Shown: piece after piece, positions 42,117 through 52,700 of the stretch
How the letters are laid out: each line of letters begins with the position of its first letter
Numbering within the stretch: position 1 is the stretch's first letter
Origin: Toxorhynchites rutilus septentrionalis
Lineage: Eukaryota; Arthropoda; Insecta; Diptera; Culicidae
NCBI RefSeq assembly: GCF_029784135.1
Contig: NC_073745.1
Location: 103,124,125 to 103,188,124, forward strand
Length of the DNA: 64,000 nucleotides
Direction of reading: 5' to 3'
The notes under the pieces: generated by a model
Database searches by the model: none
Seen by the model: the letters and a program-made list of their open reading frames with translations, nothing else
Told to the model about the DNA's origin: nothing
Translations under genes and position numbers: made by a program

Positions 42117-43147
42117 CTATACTTTTTTGCCCAAACATCGATACATGAGATTAATTTTGGAAATATCACGTTCGCTCATTCCGATCCGTTGTCCGATTTC
42201 TGCATTGGGATCCTGGAAAATAGAAATACGAGAGCACGTTAGAAAAAACTTTTCCCATCGCTTCATTTATTCTTCCACCTACTTTTGGAACAATCGTCGG
42301 TAGTCCATTCTTACTGAACGCCGTTCCACCGTAATGCATCACACTTCCGTAGTCATACCTCACATCGAAACTTGTCACCTCATCGGCTGAATACTTCAGA
42401 AAATTCGACTCGGTACCCTCGAGGATATTGTCGTAGTGAATCTCCACATAATCATCCCGATCGCTGGCACTTTGCATATGGAAGAAACCTATAGCGTGGA
42501 TAAACTCGTGCACGATGGTTCCCAAACGGAAGCATCCGCTCTCCAACTCAGCGGGCGCCAGATGTAGCTCCTGCATGCCTTCTCGAACATTTCCAACCCA
42601 GGACCAACAGCCGGAAGGGTTGTTTCCTATCACTCGGATGTAATCTTCAGTTTGGTTTCGACGTGGTCTAAACCGAAGGCATGTTTGTCTCTCCAACAGA
42701 CGGATACCACGCTCGATGTGACCTATCTGTTCCGCAGCTGCAAATAGGATAGGACAATCCAATAACTTGTCAGAGTTTCATAGCATTCTTTTTTCAAACT
42801 CACCAAAATCATCCACGACGATCTCGTACGGAATTTCGTTGCTTGGCCATCTGTAGGCCAATTCAATGCGACCGTTTCTTTTGCGGGAGAGGATCTCATC
42901 TTGCTGTGCTTCGGTCAGAATGATGTCACCCTCGAATTGTCCGCTCAATTCCTCCGCCAAGTCGGCAGGGGCCAAATTGCGCAGTCTTCTAACTTATTTC
43001 AAGATTTACAACGTGAAAACTATTATCTCTTTGTAAGTATGATCACCTACTGTTTCCAGGGCTGTTTGGCTGCAATCGACTACTGATAGGTCCTCCGTGG
43101 ACGCAAATGATTGCTAGTGTAGCGAACAGAACGGCTGTCGAGTTCAT
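42117..43147 (-). CDS. Secreted astacin-family zinc metalloprotease (four exons)
   Basis: Exons on the minus strand: 43147-43047, 42988-42804, 42737-42283, 42212-42117; introns of 58, 66 and 70 bp with GT-AG ends. They total 837 nt, 278 residues plus stop, in frame throughout. Signal peptide MNSTAVLFATLAIICVHG; short prodomain with the aspartate-switch FEGD; mature start near RNGRIELAYRWP. The catalytic domain has the zinc site HEFIHAIGFFH, Met-turn SVMHY with its zinc-ligand Tyr, and the four astacin cysteines (TCLRF, GCWSW, GCFRL, and MYRC at the end). Exon 4 supplies EIGQRIGMSERDISKINLMY, the canonical end. It would cleave extracellular proteins, in gut, venom/saliva or seminal fluid as for insect relatives. 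Odd: the Glu after the third His is Met. No disabling change is seen. Mobile elements lie on both sides. Confidence 0.93.
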
Positions 43148-43179
43148 AATGCTGACGGTAGCTGATTTGACAAACCGAT

Positions 43180-43200
43180 TGTCGAATGCCTTATATAGAT
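43180..43200 (-). promoter_or_regulatory. TATA box of the astacin gene
   Basis: CTATATAAGG on the minus strand (about 43199-43190). The ATG is about 45 nt downstream and an ATCAGC initiator-like motif lies about 33 nt downstream, so the 5' UTR would be very short (15-20 nt). Confidence 0.6.
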
Positions 43201-43229
43201 TAGGGTCAGTGTTATCGTTTAACTCTGAG

Positions 43230-44495
43230 TGAAGCAATTATCATTACAACCTTTTATCGAACTATCAGATAACACAATTGAATTATTGAACTCGAGTGAA
43301 ATTTACAAGCCTTCGAAGGTTTTAGAAACTTATAGCATATACTTTGTATTATGCTTGCATTGTGTAGAAATGGTCTGTTTCATTCGAATTTGTAAAGAAT
43401 TATATGTGGTGGCGATTAAATTATCTCTCCGAATCAGTTTTGTCCCAAAACTCTTCAACATTTTTTTGTTTTTTCGAACCATCGGTTAATTTTGAAAAAT
43501 CATATCTGAAAAACAAAAAAAAAGGGAATTTCTGAAATCGGATATGTTATATAACAATCCTCAGCATTCAAGAAAAAGATATGAAAAAATATAGCGCCCT
43601 CTAGTCCAAAGCCATAAAAAGAATAAAAAACGAGTACAATCAATAATTACGAAAATAAAATCCATTTTTGTGCAGGTTTTTTAATAAATTGGCATCAATT
43701 TGATATGTCGATCATCTCAATTGGTTCAGTGGTTCAAAAGTTATGAATTTTTGAAAAAAGAGGTAAAAAAATGATTTTTCGGAGAGACGAATGAACTCTC
43801 AGAGTTTAAAGTCTCTCTAATTCAATACCTTCCTTCCTTCCTGATTTTTCGGACCTAATGAAAAAGGATATCCTAATAAAAAAAATAAAATATACGGGTC
43901 TAATGTTTTGCGATAAAGAACAAACTTACCACTTTTGAAGAAAATCTGAGAACCACTATATCGGTTTGGCATGGAATGGCTGAATAAGAAAAATGGCAGA
44001 GGAACACGGAATCCACGATTTTACAGCATGGAACATCGTTACCGTCCATCCCGCATCAAATTCAAGAACCGTTCGCTATATTAACTCTCTCCCGGTAAAA
44101 GATGTCGCCGTCGAGTATAGAAACGTGTTCCTGATCAAGCCTCCTGCTAGCGTTTTGGTGTTTTTGGACTGGTGGCTTCCGATGGCAAAAAATGAACCCG
44201 ATGTTCATTTCAGGAGGCGGCAAAGTAAACACAGAGTTCTACATCGGGGTTTCAAGATTTTAAATTTTAACCTGCACCCGAAGAGAAAAGAATCCAGGAT
44301 ACATTATTAGGACCTGGTATGCGTTCCGAAAGGGCGATGAGGCCGTAATTACAGCAAGTGGAAACTCGATCGATGATCAACATAGTTTAAGACTCTCAGA
44401 CACTCCTTTGAATAAATAAAAAAAAATAAAACCGAAATTTTTGAGATTTTTTTCAAAATGGTGCCAACAACAACATTACGTATACGGTAGAAGTC
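43230..44495. other. No supported gene; MITE arm at 43788-43845
   Basis: GAGACGAATGAACTCTCAGA then AGTTTAAAGTCTCTCTAATTC and CCTTCCTTCC (43788-43845) is a collapsed relative of the MITE at 3293-3772. A 105-codon + frame with ATG at 43993 is open but matches no family, and its composition is not convincing. Confidence 0.4.
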
Positions 44496-44499
44496 ACGG

Positions 44500-44720
44500 C
44501 CTTGAAACCCCCTTTAGCGCAATGATGATCCCCACATACTCGGCCTCGGCCGAAAGATAGCGCCTCCGATGTCTGCTTCTGTGAGGTCCAGGATACTGTC
44601 GACGAGAAGATCTTGAAGATGTAATCGGAAACTGACTTTCTGTCGGTAACATCTCTCGCCCAATTCGAGTCAACAATTCCATCCTTGTCAATTCGATGAA
44701 ACACCAGCTTTTGTGTAACG
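44500..44720 (-). pseudogene. Ty1/copia RNase H fragment
   Basis: Minus strand: VDSNWARDVTDRKSVSDYIF, KIFSSTVSWTSQKQ, then a shift to LSAEAEYVGIIIALKGV. This is the diagnostic end of copia pol (D.DWA.D..DRKS.SGY.F...G..VSW.S.KQ...LS..EAEY). Only about 70 codons remain, with one frameshift. Confidence 0.8.
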
Positions 44721-44819
44721 CAAGATACCTACCTTTTCACCACAATAGATCAAACTAATGGTCGCATTGGTTCAAGACTCCTACAGAAGAAGAACGCAAG
44801 ATATATCCACCCTGTCTAG

Positions 44820-45030
44820 CCAGTGAATCCGGAGTGAATGATTAAGATCGTCAGAGAGCGAACACGATGAAAATCACAACACTCTGTACATAAAATGGCC
44901 GCTGATCTCAATGTTTCGAAATCGATAATGTACAATGTATTCGAACATGACCTGGCACGCCAAGCCTTTGAAGTGAAGGTGGAAGCTAGCCACAAATGGC
45001 TGCCACAATGGCGCTCATTTCTTTGATCTC
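44820..45030 (+). pseudogene. Tc1-like transposase helix-turn-helix fragment
   Basis: The + strand reads IKIVRERTR, a stop, then KMAADLNVSKSIMYNVFEHD and LARQAF. It matches the N-terminal domain of Tc1-like transposases (REKIRRNP..S.RKMA.DLN.S...M...K.DLG). No DDE domain remains. Confidence 0.55.
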
Positions 45031-45059
45031 CCTCCCTCACCCCTCACCCGAAAATCAAT

Positions 45060-45840
45060 AATTTGCGAAACTGTGTGAAGAAAATGATCGTTTTCGCACA
45101 CTTTCCATCAAGTAATATCTACCAAACTCTAATCGATTACTCACAAAATATTAAATTTCCATCTGCTGTCGCACTGTATAGTGAAAAACGTCGCAAAACT
45201 CGAGCTAGTGCTCTGAAAGTTAAATTTTCATTTTTCAATTTTCGGCAAACTAATGCCAGACAACATCATCGAAACAGCTATAAAAACCACTCAATAAAAT
45301 GTTATTCTTGAGTCATAGTGTTTCATGTCATGAAAATCAATAGAAGAACATTGTGTTGATATCAATTCAATTATTATTTTTACGTTTAATGGGTCTATAA
45401 TGTAAGTTTTAGCAAATTTAACATTGGGTAAGAAAATTGTATTGCAGAGCTCGGAACACTGCCACGGCTGCCTATGCTTTCAAAAACAGTAAACGGAAAA
45501 GTATTACATTCAATCAAAATGCCTCGGCCAACGAAAAGAAGGGTTAAGGCTCTCCAACGTGAATAGGTGAAAACAATAGATCAACGAAGGAAAATATTAA
45601 GGAATTATCGAGTTACTATGCAGGAGAACTTATTAATACCATAAGAGCCCCAATTCGCATGTGTTATAAATTTACTCATGTTACGCTCACGTATGATCAT
45701 AATTTTACTTCCTATGCAAATGCACCTTCTATAAATATTTATATTTGCAATAGTTCATCGGAACATATCGTTCATACATTTTACTTTAGTATTAAAATGT
45801 CATTTTTTTCAAATGTATTCAAAGACTCGTGTCAATGAAG
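45060..45840. other. No gene recognised
   Basis: AT-rich. Nothing coding or repeated within the window was identified. Confidence 0.35.
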
Positions 45841-45914
45841 CGCCACACAGTCTGATAAGCAGTGTTTGCCAAATGATCCACTCATTGAAAAAATCGCTTT
45901 CGTTCGTTCAAATA

Positions 45915-46165
45915 TGATCCTTCAGGAAACATTTCCCTCAGCGGTATTCTATTGTTGTTATGTGCTGCAAAGCACAACACAAAAGAGAACGAGACAACTC
46001 TGCATCGGCTCGCACTTTATTGCACACCAGCATGCAAGCAAAGCTATCATATACGCTTTCGGTGCAGAAAGCTTATTTTCTTCTTTGCCTCTAACATATG
46101 CATATCGATCTCTCCATGCATCATGAAACAGCAGTATCGTACAGACAACGCAAAGCGAAAGATTC
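45915..46165 (+). repeat. Dispersed repeat, copy 2
   Basis: Partner of 5905-6170 (about 80% identity, same strand). It ends 30 bp before the 2-kb TIR element at 46196. Confidence 0.65.
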
Positions 46166-46569
46166 ATATTCAGCTAATGTAGCAGATCCTGATTTTTGAC
46201 GTAGAACTACGTCTTTCATTAAGGGTCTCAAATCAGAAAACAGGTCACGTTTTTATGAAATAAAGTTAACGTTAATAACTATTTTTGCCGCGAACGGATT
46301 TTGGCGATTTACATACTAAACGAATCGGAAATTCCGTAAGATTTGTTTAATATGCCATACATTAGAATCCCCTTGTTATGGTTATGGTTAAAATTCATGA
46401 AAACTTTAAGTGTTTCTATTTTCCCATACATTTGTTCTGTCCATTTGAGTGCTTTCCCGAACAGAGCTATCAATAACGAGCAACTTATCGACGATCAACG
46501 GAGGGGAAATCGTAGGATTTAAAGTCTCCGTGAACAAAGGAAAAGAAGAAGAATGAAGGGGAATACTTG

Positions 46570-47140
46570 CCTAGAGTATAAACAGTGGATCTCGCTGAGG
46601 CAAACTTTCATTCGGCATCGGACTGTTGAGTAATCCAGTTCACTTTGCTTTCGCTGCGCTTCGATCTAAGATTGGACCCCACCAGTGGTAATCCAACTTG
46701 GAAATCGTCGTTTGATTTTTCTGTTCGTTTTTCGCGTTATTCGTATCGTGTGTTCTTCTTTCCGCGTCATAAATTGGACGCTTCGCGTAGTGTGCGATGA
46801 GCAAGAAGAAGAGGAAGGCAGGCTCGAGCCCTGCAAGAAACGAACGCATTGCCAGGGGCAATAAAATTTCGAGGTAAGCGTTATCTAATGATGCACGCGG
46901 TGTTGGTGCAGTGAAAAGCGCTTGCACTGAACCGAGCCTTCGCGAATGTGACACCGCACCGAACAACAGCGAAGTAGGCGATTTCGGCGCGTCGGTCGAA
47001 ATTTAAACGCCCAGGCAGCAACCAAAATCAAGCTCCCCCCCCGCTGGTGGTGAAGGCGGTCGCTCTTGAAAAACTCATCAGCGAATTCGCATCAATGGGT
47101 GTTACAGCAGAGTACAAGCTGTGTGGCATAATTCGGTCTT
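46570..47140 (+). mobile_element. 5' end of a jockey/I-type non-LTR element
   Basis: GAGTATAAACAGTGGATC and TTTCATTCGGCATCGG lie 30 bp apart, a core-promoter-like start. A short ORF1-like start MSKKKRKAGSSPARNER follows at 46798. Near 47037-47140 the frame PPLVVKAVALEKLISEFASM, GVTAEYKLCGI matches the fold before the zinc knuckles in jockey-type ORF1 (PP....K......L......G....YKLC.IGTK). The homology then ends. Frame shifts lie between the blocks. Confidence 0.45.
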
Positions 47141-47325
47141 TTCCAAGCAGTTAACATTGTTTATTTTCCGTCTTCATAAGGGCTTCGTTTGTGCCTTTGA
47201 GAATGCATCAATGCATTAAACTGACGTTATGGCGAAGCAGACGTTAAGGTTGTGCACAAAAAAATTATTTGGGAATACTAAGCATCTTGAATATCTTACT
47301 GGAATGTTATAGGTTATTTGGGTTC

Positions 47326-47600
47326 GCGTGCCAGTCGCAAAACTGCCTTCAACTAGGATTGCATTTGCGCTAATATTGATCATAATGAAGCATTGCTACT
47401 GTTTTCGAGGTTGTTATTAACAAAAAGAGTTTATTTCTCTTGTTTAGTCATCAAGAAAGTAAATGTTCTGGAATTATGTATGTGATTAGGTTTTGCTTGC
47501 CAGTAGCAAAACTTCCTCCACTAAGGGAGACAGCTGCGCTTATCTCGAGCATAAGAAAGTAATGCAACTCTTTTCGAGGCCAGTAATATTAACAGAAGCG
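47326..47600. repeat. Two diverged ~170-bp direct repeats
   Basis: Shared blocks: GGTT(C/T)(G/T)..GTGCCAGTCGCAAAACT, GCGCT(A/T)AT, ATAATGAA / ATAAGAAAG and TTTTCGAGG. Unit starts near 47330 and 47500. Confidence 0.5.
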
Positions 47601-48231
47601 TTGCTTTTGAGGATAGCGCAAAATGATGAGAAATGTTTATATTGCTAGTAGTTTCAAGCCACCAATGTATGGCTCTGTATGCATGCTATGGTGAACGCTT
47701 GTTTGGCGCTTGGTTTACGCTTAGTTTGTACGAACGATATCTAGAGGTGCGATTCCTTTGAGACAATACTAAATAACATGTAGCATGATATTTGATACTT
47801 GCAAGTGTTGTCAGTGTTGTTGTTGACATGCGGTGCCAAAGATATATTGATGTAGTTATGAGATATGGAATAATGGTGCTGGTGCAACATGTATATAATC
47901 GACTGTAGCCGAGTCTATGTCAATTTCGAAAAAGGCCACCGGAATAGCCTTCGAGGTAAATTTCCAATGCATTGACATGAAATAAATTGCGACATACGAT
48001 TGTTTTGCGAGGGCAAGAATGAATCATCAATCAATTATCGTTAACTGATTCTACAATGAAAAAATCATTTCAGAGATTATTCTACTAAGCAGTTGTTTCT
48101 AAAATTTCACAGCATTATAGAATAATATCCGAAGGTATTAACAAGCGACTTATATAAAATAACAGCGTAGTTCTACGTCAACAATGCGGTCGTATTTTGG
48201 ACACAACCTCCTATAATTTTTTTATGTCTCA

Positions 48232-49154
48232 GAGAGTGCAAACTATATGATTATTTAGCTCGATAGAGGCTAAGAGAAGGGTAGTCAGATTATATTTTCC
48301 ATTTTTAACGCCGCTATCCCTTGAAATGTGTATATTCATATAGACCGCATAGTTTTACTAGCAACACCGCTCCAGTGAGAAGCAAAAACTCTCGCTTTTT
48401 ATCTCTTTTCCCATTCGCTGCGCTCCGCAAATGGTGACGTAATGATGACGTAATTTTTCTTGTATCATTCATTGCTTTGCACTTGTCTGTGCAGTGGGTT
48501 TCGCTATAGCAAAATGGGACGATATATGCGGTTCAAACTTGTATGCAGGCTTCGAAAATAGTGTGCCATGTTTGATACAGCTCGAATATGCAAACAACAG
48601 TCTTCGTTCCTCTCTTAGTTTAATCACTAAATGTTACACAAGGGATTACTGACATTCATACAAGTATCTGAATGATCCTCTCATATTTGGTTATATGTTC
48701 GTGAGAGTTTACTTGCATGACACATTGTGTATCATTCGATTTTGATCGAAATCCAAACACTGCTGATAAGTGAATTGATCTATTTACGTGTGCTTTGCCC
48801 TTCTCTCACAAACACTGTCACCCCATTTTTACACGTCGTTTTACCTATACTACTTCAATGGCTAGCTTTCACCTTCACCTTAAGAAAATTTCGTGATTTT
48901 TCGGATGTTTTCAAGGGCAACACTCCCACTATAACGGCACGATGAACAAGACTTTGTCTTTTCGGACAGAAGGATGAAAAATTACTTGTCTTGCAACAGT
49001 TTCACAATGTCCAAAACGACAAATGGTGGGCTTAGAGTTCGAAAAATATCAAAGATAGTGAGCGCATGAGCTTTGCGGAGCCACTAATTCATGATTTGTT
49101 TTTACAGAATTTCAACTTAAATCTATGTTTAGTAAGTTTCGACCGATTACTCGC
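48232..49154. other. No gene recognised; left flank of the BEL insertion
   Basis: No coding frame with family resemblance. It ends with the CTCGC target site (49150-49154) of the BEL element. Confidence 0.35.
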
Positions 49155-49679
49155 TGTTACGACGAGACCCCTCATCGCAGCAACGCTTCACGCTACGACG
49201 TGGCGTCAGCTGTCAACAAGTGACATGGCGATAGAAGAATGGCATGTAACGCTACTGGGTCATAAAAGGATGGAACAAAAGAATTATTAAAAAATGATCA
49301 GAAGGCTTTGAGTGTACCAGTACGACATTTATTCTTATTCTAATTATTTATATATATTTTCCTAAGTTCCTAAATCTAAAACTTATTCTACCGTGCAATT
49401 ATAAAACCTAAATATAGAACTAGTTATTGTAAGTACCAATTGAATAGTACGAAAATTGCGTAACTAACTTAGCTGCATTCTAGAAACTAGCATTGTAGTC
49501 AGCGCAGTTAAAAGGGTAATTTAAGCCATACCACTTCCAGAAGTTTCTTACACCAAATTTGTAAGTTTAGGGGAACAAAATAATGTTATGGCTATGCTAA
49601 AATAAATAATTATTTGCAGCTTAAAGCTCACATACTAAAAACGTGGTGCTCAATTAGAGTTGGTGACCCTAACCCAACA
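49155..49679 (+). repeat. 5' LTR of the BEL element
   Basis: 525 bp, TGTT...AACA ends. It provides the promoter; a poly(A) signal AATAAA lies near 49602. Confidence 0.95.
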
Positions 49680-49712
49680 TTTCTTTAAGAAATTTGTTCG
49701 GGTATCGGAAGT

Positions 49713-52700
49713 ATGGCAGATCAAAATTCCCCTCGGAACTGCCAATCCTGTGAACGAACGGATTCGGCAGAATGCGAAATGGTCCAGTGTGACTTCTGCA
49801 AGCTGTGGGAGCACTTTGGATGCGCCGGTGTGGACGAGCAAATCCGACAGCCAAGCGCTACATATGCGTGTAAGCAGTGCTCAAAACCTGGACAATCCAG
49901 CAAAGATCATCTGCAAATTCCAGGGATCGGAACACGTTCTACAAAAGGATCCAAGGCGGATTCAAAGATAGGCTCCAAGAAAGGAAAAAAGAACCCAGGC
50001 CCACCAGATAGCGTGACCTCCAGTGTAAGGGCTGTATTGTTGTCAGAGCAGCTTAAACTCATCGAAGAAGAGAAAACGATGAAGGAACAAGCCCTGTTGG
50101 AAGAAGAAGGGATCAGGAAACGGTTATTAGAAGAGGAAGAGCGTCAGCTGGAAGAAAAGAATCGCCTCCGTGGCCGTAAACTGCAAGAGGAGTTGGAGAT
50201 GAAGTGTAAGCAGCAGCAGATAAAAAAAGAATCCTTTGAGAAGCGGCAGAGTATCATTCGGCAGATGGCAGAAGCGAGCAGTAGGAGTAGATCGGTCGTA
50301 AATTCCGACCAGAAGGTGAAAGACTGGCTAGACGGTCAAAATTCTGGAAGATCAGATGGAAATGTACAAGGGAATTCAAACATACCCCTTACAAACCCGA
50401 ATCCTGAAGACCCAGAACATCCGCTAACGGTAGTTCCTCAGAATCCTATCCAACCAACGCTTCCGGACATGTCGTTACCACAGGTGGCACCCCCTTCACC
50501 TCCGGTCGTAGGTCCTCTACAGAGTCTTCTCGCTTCACTGCCCAACCCATCTGTTCCAATCGGAGTACCCTCTACTGCACCAGTTCAACTGAGTAACCCG
50601 GTTCCAATACCGCAACCGGCGTCGACAGTTCCTGTTACCTCGATTCGAACACTATCGCAAACTCAAATCGCTGCGAGACAGGTACTAGGAAAGGACCTGC
50701 CTGTTTTCTGCGGGAACCCAGAGGATTGGCCCATTTTTATTAGTAACTTCGAACAGTCAACAACCACCTGCGGTTACTCGGACGCAGAAAATCTCGTTCG
50801 ACTTCAGCGGTGTTTAAAAGGGAACGCTTTCGAATCGGTGAAAAGCCGATTGCTCCTGCCAGCTAGTGTACCGCACGTCATTCAGACCCTGCGTACGCTC
50901 TTCGGGAGACCGGATCTTCTCATCAGATCGATGATGAATAAAATCCAACAAGTTCCGGCACCCAGACACGATCGGTTGGAGACTGTTATGCATTTCGGCA
51001 TAGCAGTGCAGAATTTGGTTGACCATCTCAAAGCAGCGCAGCAGTTTAATCATCTAACGAATCCGGTACTCCTTCAGGAGTTAGTGGAAAAACTGCCAGG
51101 CTCATTACGACTCGATTGGGCAGTCTACAAAACCCATCGTCAACCCGTAACACTCGACACCTTCGGGAAATTCATGTCGGGTTTGGTGACAGCAGCAAGC
51201 GAAGTTTCCTACACCGTGCCGGGATTCAGCGTTCAGAAACACACCACAAATTATGAAAGCAGAACCATCAAACCGAAGGGTGGAAATACTGGTATAATTC
51301 AAGCTCATCTTGCAGAGAAAACTCCAGCGTCTACGTCCAGCAGCACTCCAGCTAGCACGAAACCCGGCAAGGTATGCCTCTCGTGTGGTCGTGCGGGCCA
51401 TCGTGTGTCTGAGTGCCATCAGTTCAATGGTGCCAGTGTAGATGAACGCTGGAAGTTAGTTAAGCAGAAGGCCCTCTGCAGAACATGCCTGAATAATCAC
51501 GGCAAGTGGCCTTGTCGTTCTTGGAAAGGGTGCGAGGTTGACGGATGCCGTCAGAAGCATCATACACTTTTACACTCGTCTTCTTCTTTCGAGCAAATAA
51601 ACGTTTCATCCAGCCACGTTACTTCCGGTGAATCCCAGTGGCCACTCTTCCGCATTCTTCCTGTCATTTTATATGGCAACGATTCCTCGCAAATTATATT
51701 TGCCTTTATTGACGAGGGTTCGTCGTATACTCTACTGGACGAAACCGTTGCGAAAGAACTGTGTGTCAATGGGAAGACAGAAGCACTTACTTTGAAGTGG
51801 ACGGGAAATGTTACACGAGTCGAGCCAAAATCACAATGCGTGCAGCTCGACATCTCCGGTAAAAATATTAGCTCCCGATACACCCTTTCCAATGTTCGTA
51901 CGGTGAGTCGTCTCGTGCTTCCTACGCAAAGTATAAAGTATCAGGACCTAGCAAATCGTTTTCCTCATTTGCGTGGGCTCCCGCTTAGTGACTATGAGTT
52001 GGTCGAGCCCAAATTATTGATTGGTCTAGATAACTTGAGGTTATGCGTGCCTCTGAAACTACGTGAAGGAGGACCCTCCCATCCTATTGGAGCGAAATGT
52101 CGACTGGGGTGGAGCATTTATGGGTATGTTCCAAATCAAGCAACGAATTCGATGATTATCGGGTTCCACGTTGGAACAGTCTCGGATCGTGATCGTGAGT
52201 TGAATCAACAGCTTCGAGACTACTTCACACTGGAGGATGCTGGAGTTGCTGAGGCGCATCAAGTTCATGAGTCGAAGGACGAGCAACGTGCAATACAACT
52301 GCTACGAGAGACAACACGACGCACAGCAGATGGATCGAAATTCGAAACCGGTCTGCTATGGAGTACTGATGAACCAAACTTTCCAGACAGTTACCCCATG
52401 GCCGTCCGTCGTCTGGAGTCTCTAGAACGTCGTCTTCAACGAGATCCAGAACTGAAGGAGCGCGTACATGAACAGATCTTGGATTACGAAAGCAAAGGAT
52501 ATGCACATCGAGCGAGCTTGGCCGAATTGACTTCTGTTGAGGCTAACCGTGTGTGGTATCTTCCTCTAGGCGTCGTGACAAACCCTCGGAAGCCCGGTAA
52601 AGTACGCCTAATCTGGGATGCGGCAGCTAAAGTGGGTGGAGTCTCATTCAACTCCCGACTCCTGAAGGGACCTGACCTACTAGCGCCACTTGCAATGGTC

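Larger units (their letters stand above)
46196..48181. mobile_element. ~2-kb repeat with perfect 16-bp terminal inverted repeats
   Basis: TTGACGTAGAACTACG (46196-46211) and CGTAGTTCTACGTCAA (48166-48181) are exact reverse complements. The same subterminal motif, with G for A, marks copies A-C at 36193, 57787 and 59866, and fragments at 147-195 and 27178. The outer side of the right end (to 48230) is also shared with 147-195, so the true terminus may lie beyond the TIR. No transposase is present; the interior carries a captured non-LTR 5' end and short direct repeats. Confidence 0.5.

Noticed and set aside
43993..44310. 105-codon + strand frame with ATG
   Set aside because: No known motif, no promoter or splice context, and a composition typical of chance reading frames.
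46640..46966. 108-codon minus-strand frame
   Set aside because: Antisense to the better-supported non-LTR 5' end on the + strand.
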